From Podospora comata (taxonomy: Eukaryota; Ascomycota; Sordariomycetes; Sordariales; Podosporaceae): DNA of 64,000 nucleotides. The DNA lies in NCBI GenBank assembly GCA_017354895.1, contig CP071494.1:1550001-1614000 (forward strand), written 5' to 3'. Positions 58,330-64,000 of the stretch are shown here, one piece after another. Numbering within the stretch: the first letter of the stretch is position 1; each line of letters begins with the position of its first letter. The notes under the pieces were generated by a model. That model did not search any database, was not told the DNA's origin, and saw nothing but the letters and a program-made list of their open reading frames with translations. A program made the position numbers and the translations under genes.

Positions 58330-58970
58330 TCACCTCCAAACCCCCGCCCTCCTCATAACCCCCTCAAACTCCTCCTTCCTAACCCCCCTCCCCACCCCTG
58401 CACCCCCATTCGCCTCAAGTATCATATCCCTCAACACCTCCTCGCTCACCTCCTCCTCCATCTTCAACAACTTGGCCACCTTTTTCAAACTCGCCAACGT
58501 AATCGCATTCGACCCTTTGCTCGCAAAAAGCCCAAACGCCTCGTCCACCTCGGCCATGTGTTCCTCTGAAGAGTGCGACTTGTTGTGTATCTTGAGCGCG
58601 CAGACGGCGAAGAAGTTGGGAAAAGTGGCGTAGCCGAGCTCTTCGTCTGGGTCGAGGATAGAGAGAAGGTCCGCTAGTTCCGAGGGGGAGGTCGGGGGGA
58701 GGCCGAGGGCACTATGCACGTCAGCGAGAAGGGATGGGATATGGAAAAAGGAAACATACATCAACGCCCTCCTAACATCATGAGTAGGAATAACCCCCTC
58801 CCTCCCCTCCCCCTCCATCGGCTCCGCAAACAGGCTGAACGCCTCTCTTATCTCTGCCTCTTCCTGAGGCGTGACGTTGTGCTCTTTTGCGAGGCGGGAT
58901 TGTTTGGGTGGCTGTTCACACACCATCATCAGCACCGTTTCCAACAAAAAACAGGAGATATCCGTACCAT
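58330..58970 (-). CDS. EF-hand superfamily protein with degenerate loops
   Basis: Three exons: 58970-58968 (only the ATG), 58911-58760 and 58711-58330, with introns of 56 and 48 nt; 178 aa. The start is chosen because ATG followed by GTACGG...GAACAG and CCACCCAAACAATCC yields MPPKQSRLAKEHNVT, a typical N-terminus of centrin/calmodulin-like proteins; otherwise the frame starts at a non-ATG codon. Helix-loop-helix patterns (EEAEIREAFSLF, VRRALIALGLP, LADLLSILDPDEELGYATF, VDEAFGLF, LKKVAKLLKME) are kept. The first loop has an insertion and no loop has a clean D-x-D/N-x-D/S series, so Ca2+ binding is doubtful. Function is unknown. Confidence 0.72.
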
Positions 58971-59685
58971 TTTGAATTTTACTCCCCCCTTTCCCACTGT
59001 TGTAACGATATTAAAGGCAGTAACAATCTCGGAAATCGCTTGCGACAAACTCGCGCCTTGTTGCGATCACTCGAGCTCGCTGGCAGCGATAGCTTAGAGT
59101 GGAGAGCCACAATCGACAGTGGAGCAAACAAAGTGGGGCCAAAAATCGCGGCTTCCTCGCCTGGTCACGTGAAGCATCCACTAAACCCAAAAAAAAAGCG
59201 AACCATAAAAATCCGAGTTTCTTTGCAAGCAGAATTCTCTCCTCGACATCAACAGACTTCCCCGGCCAGCAGAATTCCAAACGTAATGCTGGCTTCTCTC
59301 GAATCCTCTCATGTCGTTTACTTCATACCGATATTCAATCACAGGATCGTCGAGAAAACGGTAGGTCTCTCATTTTCTTTTTTTTATTACTACTCAACAA
59401 AACGCTTCAAAATTTGCTAGAGCTTGTCGTCTCCAACATATCCCAGGACGAATCAAGTGTGGACAGTGAAGCAATATTAAAACACAAAACATGCCATTCC
59501 CGTTGGAATCGTATGTCCTGGGGCTCCTGCGTCTCGTCTCTTGAAAGGCGGGGTGATTGGGGTCAAAGGAGACATTTATTTGCCTAGAAATCAATAATTT
59601 TGATTGCAACTAGAGTTTATGTGTTTGAGGCTCCCTACAGGCTATCAACTCCTGCTTGCCTGCTCGTGACTCGACTCTTGCCCAC
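58971..59685. other. Intergenic between two minus-strand genes
   Basis: EF-hand promoter and glyoxalase II 3' flank; no gene or repeat recognised. Confidence 0.5.
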
Positions 59686-60754
59686 TCACTTGAAGTTATT
59701 CTTCATCTCCCTGAGCTTCGTCATGATAGCAATCGGGTCCGTCTCCCCAGTTGCCTTTTGGATGGCGGGGTCTTGCGGTCTCATGAAGACGTTGTGTTGC
59801 TGGGCATGTTAGCATCCTGATTCATGTCTGGGAAGAGAAAACACACCTTCTCATCCCCAATCGTAAACTTCCCCTGCGTCTCCTTGCAATCATCCGCAAA
59901 CGCCTCCAGCGCCCTCACAGCCTCGCTCTGGAGAACCGACACCCCGAATTTAACATTCGACTTGGTGTACTCATGTCCGGGCTGTCCCATCATTAGCACC
60001 CACCCCCAACACCGCCCAGGAAGAGGCACTCACATAAACCCTAACATCATCCCCCACCCCCGCCAAAACCACATTCAACGCCTCATGCATCTCCTCCCCC
60101 GTCCCCTCAAAAAACCTCCCGCAACCCCCGATGAAGAGCGTGTCCCCCGTGAAAATCACCTTGTCTCCCGTCTCCTTGTCCTCCATCAAGTAACAGATGC
60201 TATCCTGGGTGTGACACGGCGTGTGCAAGGCCTTGACTTTGATGTTCTCCCCAATGGTAAAAGTCTCGTTATGGGCCGGGGTCTTGGTGACGTGGGCGCA
60301 GTCCCGGCCGCCGATAATAGGGAGTTTGGAGGGGAGCTTCGAGAGGAGGACTTCGTTGCCTCCGGCGTGGTCACGGTGGCTATATGCTGGGGGTTAGTAG
60401 ATGCCGGTGGAGTGTAAACAGGGAAATATGTACTGACTGGTGGGTATTGACGATAGCAGTGAGGTTAATCTCTTTGTTCGCGATAGCTTCTTCGAGGACG
60501 GGGAGGACTCTGCCTCTGTTGGTAGCTGTTCATGATAAAAAAGGGAGGGGTAAAAACGTACTCGGGGGGATTGGCCGGGTCGATAATGACTGCGTCTTTG
60601 GACTTATCGTCTACCACCAAGTAGGCGTAGTTGTCACCCCCTTTATAACCACACTCATCATCAGTAATTGCCCCTCCCCTTCCACCGTCCCAAAAAAAAC
60701 CAAAACTCAACAAAGTTGAGGAGACATACACATAGGAATAGACCGGATATGCAT
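59686..60754 (-). CDS. GLO2: Hydroxyacylglutathione hydrolase (glyoxalase II)
   Basis: Six exons: 60754-60730, 60640-60562, 60509-60438, 60379-60034, 59981-59847 and 59799-59686; 256 aa, the family length, with every phase closing. It is a metallo-beta-lactamase fold. The metal motif THHHRDHAGGN is assembled across an intron. Further ligands are in HTPCHTQDSICY and FTGDTLF, and the C-terminal ligand His is in PGHEYTKSN, also created by splicing. It ends MTKLREMKNNFK. It converts S-lactoylglutathione to lactate and glutathione, the second step of methylglyoxal detoxification. The N-terminus MHIRSIPMWGDNYAYLVVDD has no presequence, so cytosolic. Intron density (five in 1.07 kb) is the highest in the window. 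Confidence 0.95.
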
Positions 60755-61133
60755 CTTGCGGTATGTTGGCTATTCTCAACTCATCAGTAACCTCCTTCCA
60801 TCCCATCTCTCACCCGCTCGAGAAACTCACAGTGTTCACCACCGGGAAAAAGCTCTTCTTACGGCTCTGAAAAATAACACGCCTTGCTGCGTTGAAAGCG
60901 TTCATGAGTGTGATACACAAACCAAAAACGCCGCTGAATTTGCAGTGAACATATAGCAGTGAAAGTTGAGAGACTCAAAGTAAGAGGGGTACTTGACATT
61001 TCATGACGTTATCACCAATTCCCGCCCCTCTAATTGGACCGATTACCAATCCATTGAGAACCACTGTCTATTTAGCAGCTTGCACGTGACCACCCTCTTC
61101 GTACTCATTTTTCCGGGGGGTATCAGTATCTAT
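60755..61133. other. Intergenic
   Basis: GLO2 promoter side and LAS1 3' flank; no gene recognised. Confidence 0.5.
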
Positions 61134-62126
61134 TTACACAACCCCGATGGGCTTGGGAACCCATTCCTTTTCGTCATACAACACCCAGCTTGGCGAAGAC
61201 TGTTGCCGTTGTTGTTCTCTGGGCGGCTGCTGGGTAGTTGTTGGCTCCGGTACAGCTTCCACCTCTGCCTCTGCCATCTTGACGTCCTCGGTGGTCCCGG
61301 GTACTGTTTCCCGCATCTGAGGTATGCTGTCTGATCCCTCAACCACCAACCCCTCCCCTTGTTCCTCCAACAACCTCGAAAGCGCCATCCCCCGCCTAAC
61401 AACCTTCCCATCCGACGTCCCCCCAGCAACCTTTTCCACCACCATTTTCACCACCCCCCTCTCACACCCCCTGATCTGTTCCCAAAGTATATCCCGTCTA
61501 ATCCTCTCCCCCACCGTGTCCCCCAGCTCCAAATACCTCTTCACCAGCCCCTCGACCTTTTCTTCCCCCCCTATACCCCCCTCCCCTTCCACCCCCTCCA
61601 TCTTCATCTCCATCTCCATCTCCATCTCCATCTCCTCCCCATCCCCCCCTTCCAACCTCTCCCAATAGTACTGATAAATCCACCCCAACCCCTCCTCCAC
61701 CCCCCTCCTCAACCTCCCCAACCCAGGCATACCCTCATGAACACCCGCATGCCTCAGCTCCACAAACTTCGCCGGCAACCCCACCCCCCTCGCAAGATCA
61801 AACATACTCTGCTTCCTAACCTTATCCTGACACCCATCCAGCAACCCAGTCACAAACCTCCCAAAAGCAGCCACATACGCCGCCCTCAACGTGCTCGTGT
61901 TCGTGTCCCCCGCCTGATCAGACAATATCACCGCCGTCAGAAGCGCAGTCGACTCCACCAAATGCGGGCACGAGCCGCGGTGCGTATAAAGCGCCACTCT
62001 GTCAACCGCTTCCTGCTTTTGCTGGGTGGCGATCTCGAGGGGGAGGGAAGGGGGGGGGTAGAATTGGGAGCGGAGGGAGAGGAGGGAGGAGCGGGAGGGG
62101 TAGGGGGTGTGGATGTATTGCACCAT
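61134..62126 (-). CDS. LAS1: Ribosome biogenesis endonuclease Las1
   Basis: Single-exon, 330 aa from ATG at 62126 (MVQYIHTPYPSRSSLLSLRS). The frame is open upstream, but the family starts here and Trp/Val-rich openings are usual. The HEPN ribonuclease motif R-H-x3-H is at 125-130 (ELRHAGVHEGMP). N-terminal helices (SRSSLLSLRSQFYPP, VDRVALYTHRG, ALLTAVILSDQ, AAFGRFVTGLLDG) fit the Las1 domain. Las1 with the Grc3 kinase cuts ITS2 at site C2 in 27SB pre-rRNA. A (GAGATG)n tract gives a Glu-Met run (MEMEMEMEMKME). The coding strand is C-rich at the start and G-rich over the last half. Confidence 0.88.
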   Translation of the reverse strand: MVQYIHTPYPSRSSLLSLRSQFYPPPSLPLEIATQQKQEAVDRVALYTHRGSCPHLVESTALLTAVILSDQAGDTNTSTLRAAYVAAFGRFVTGLLDGCQDKVRKQSMFDLARGVGLPAKFVELRHAGVHEGMPGLGRLRRGVEEGLGWIYQYYWERLEGGDGEEMEMEMEMEMKMEGVEGEGGIGGEEKVEGLVKRYLELGDTVGERIRRDILWEQIRGCERGVVKMVVEKVAGGTSDGKVVRRGMALSRLLEEQGEGLVVEGSDSIPQMRETVPGTTEDVKMAEAEVEAVPEPTTTQQPPREQQRQQSSPSWVLYDEKEWVPKPIGVV

Positions 62127-62617
62127 TTTTTTTTTCCCTTCCCCTTTTGGTTGCTGGAAATACGGTGTGTGAAATGATACGAGCGATGTAAGCAAAGAAG
62201 GATGGGATGTAAACGTTGGTTGAGAGATGGGTGGTGGTGAGTGAGACGTGAGATGTAAAGTCAAAAATTTGCTGGCATGGCGGAAAAATTGTGAGTAAAA
62301 GCGACGACCCCAATGGGAAAATGAGGTCTAAGTCGCTGCACGACACCAATACTCTCGACGCATGAAATTCAACTGAGTGAAAACAAAAAAGCTTCACTTC
62401 TTGTTGAACAGGTCATGTACTTCTCATTGCAGCAAATGCTCTCACTCACATCACTCATCTCATCTCATCACTCACCCACTCAGCTCAGCTCAGCTCATGC
62501 ATCATCAAATGAAATCATCATTCATCGTCCCTCTATAAACACTGCTACCACTTTTTTTCTGTTCCCTTTCTACCTGTATCTCATTTCCGGTTTTCACTTC
62601 TTTTTTCGACCTCATGT
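62127..62617. other. Intergenic
   Basis: LAS1 promoter/leader (T-rich run of about 10 just before the ATG) and LYS9 3' flank. CTCAT/CAGCT short repeats near 62450-62500; no gene. Confidence 0.5.
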
Positions 62618-64000
62618 CTAAGAAATAGTCTTCTCAACCATAGTAATCCCATACTCCACCTCCAACTCCCTCATCAACGGCTCGCAAATCTCCCAGCTCA
62701 TCGGCGCCAACACCCCCTTCTGGCTAATCTTCCCCTCCAACACCTGCTTGACCGCTACCGCGCAGGGCACACCCACCGTCTTCGCCATTGCCGAGTATCC
62801 CCCAACAACACCATACTCGCACAGCGTGCTCGTCCTCGTCTCCCTGCTCCCATCCGCATGCTCAATCTCAAACTTGTGTTGCAGCATCACCAGATCCCTC
62901 TCCTTCTCCTCATACTGCATCTTCTTCTCCAACGTCGCGCAAAGCGTATCCAACGGGTTGCCCTTGGGAGTGATAGCCTCATCAGAAAACAGCCCGATCC
63001 ACTTCAACCCGCTCACAATCCTCTTCTTGTCCTCCTCACTCTCAAAGCTCGCCTTGGCAAGAATGGTCTTCTCCAAATCCTCAGCAGACGTAGACGGCGC
63101 CCCAATGACAGCCTGCGTGGCCTCCTTCCAAGAAACAGGCCTGCTCAGGATATCAAGCGGGGTCTCCTCCAAAAACCCAATGTCCACCAACACCTTGATG
63201 AACTGAGGGAAACCCTGGTACCTCAGCGTCCCTCTCACCACCGTCTGCGCCTCGGGAATGTTGTACCTCTCCTTGTAAATAGTGCTGTCTCTGTTGGGAT
63301 AAGCCACAAACGCGAAACCCGGATAGATAAAATACGGCTTGGCCGTCTTCATCAAATCCTTCCCCTGCACCTCCACCACCTCCCCGTCCTGCCACCACTT
63401 GCCCGTGTTCCTCAGCGCCAGCAGCACACCCCTCGACGACCAAGAGAACTTGTACCCCAACGGGTTATCACTGTCCTCCGGCGCAGGGAGACCACCGCAG
63501 TAGCTCAAGAAGCTCAAAATCTTGCCGCCGGCCTTGTGAACTTCATCAATAGTCTTGATGGCGTACAAATGATCAATGCCGGGATCGAGACCAATCTCGT
63601 TCATGACAGTGATACCCGCCGCCTTGGCCTCGGCGTCGAGCTCCATCATGGCGGGGGAGACATACGAGGTGGTGACGACATTCTTCTTGTTGCGGATGGC
63701 CGACTTGATGACGGTGGCGTGGAAGGTGTAAGGAATCAGGGAGATGACGAGGTCGTGCTTGGCGACTTCGGCGTCGAGGGCCGTGGGGTCCGAGACGTCG
63801 AGGGAGATGGGGGTGGCGTTGGGGACGCCCGAGGAGAGGGATTGGGCTGTGGCCAGAGTGCGGCAGGCTAAGGGGAGACGGAAAAGTTAGAGGTTTGGTT
63901 TGGTGGGGAAGTTGGATACGAGAGGAGACAGAAATAACATACCGACGGTCACGGGGATGCCGGCCTGGCTGAGGACGTCAAGAGTCGGGCGGGTGACGAA
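62618..64000 (-). CDS. LYS9: Saccharopine reductase (NADP+, L-glutamate-forming), right-partial
   Basis: The visible part is 64000-63943 and 63867-62618 with a 75-nt intron; 435 codons plus stop, 5' end beyond the window. Spliced text reads FVTRPTLDVLSQAGIPVTV joined to ACRTLATAQSLSSGV, the NADP-binding Rossmann segment. Next come VISLIPYTFHATVIKSAIRN, VVTTSYVSPAMMELDAEAK and MNEIGLDPGIDHLYAIKTID, then the lysine-pathway hallmark SFLSYCGGLPAPEDSDNPLG, and near the end YSAMAKTVGVPCAVAVK. It forms saccharopine from aminoadipate semialdehyde and glutamate in the fungal alpha-aminoadipate lysine pathway, in the cytosol. Only a few N-terminal residues are missing. Confidence 0.95.

Noticed and set aside
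58019-58339. Minus-strand ORF just past the EF-hand stop as a C-terminal extension
   Set aside because: It is in another frame, lacks an ATG at its start, and no splice pair clearly joins it; left as possible 3' UTR.
61359-62177. 272-codon plus-strand ORF opposite LAS1
   Set aside because: Pro/Leu/His repeats from C-rich antisense DNA; LAS1 motifs are on the minus strand.

Overview
The window comes from a filamentous ascomycete. The most likely placement is a sordariomycete, probably in Sordariales. The genes are compact and carry short introns (about 48-103 nt) with GTATGT, GTAAGT or GTGAGT donors. The conserved proteins (SCAP, Spb1, Las1, Cdt2, Ypt7, Lys9, Gda1, a kinesin-3) are fungal. 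A Neurospora-type 5S rRNA fragment lies free in an intergenic region.

Layout. 1-1086 is the 3' end of a DEAH-box helicase gene. 1.1-3.7 kb is accessory: a tRNA-derived SINE, an AT-rich foldback element, two small Met-Cys cysteine-rich genes (one frame-broken) and a 21-bp degenerate tandem repeat. 3.7-6.1 kb holds a DUF4202 gene and a cytochrome b5/FMN 2-hydroxy-acid dehydrogenase, followed by a second SINE copy. 6.9-10.6 kb is a cluster of three putative zinc-ribbon proteins, two on minus and one on plus. 10.6-18.6 kb is gene-poor and contains only a 14-3-3-like gene; a further Met-Cys gene lies at 18.6 kb. From 20 kb on the window is core genome: SCAP (-), JMJD7-like JmjC (+), SPB1 (-), CDT2 (+), kinesin-3 (-), PPPDE-thioredoxin-PUL protein (-), GDA1 (+), magnesium-chelatase-like protein (-), YPT7 (+), SLC35F-type transporter (+), tail-anchored haem-oxygenase-like protein (+), a protein with five 26-residue repeats (-), class-II eIF4E (+), EF-hand-like protein (-), glyoxalase II (-), LAS1 (-) and LYS9 (-, cut by the right edge).

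How they fit. Housekeeping themes are ribosome biogenesis (Spb1, Las1), replication control (Cdt2), membrane traffic and sterol sensing (Ypt7, Gda1, SCAP), translation (eIF4E) and metabolism (Lys9, glyoxalase II). Divergent pairs share promoter regions: SPB1/CDT2, PPPDE/GDA1 and Mg-chelatase-like/YPT7. JmjC and SPB1 converge with 94 bp between stops.

Most interesting signals: the zinc-ribbon/Met-Cys gene set with one protein that appears to join both families; the SINE pair; the 26-residue repeat protein; and a recurring composition switch in which coding strands are C-rich near the start and G-rich near the end. All exon structures were derived by eye from splice signals and reading-frame closure.
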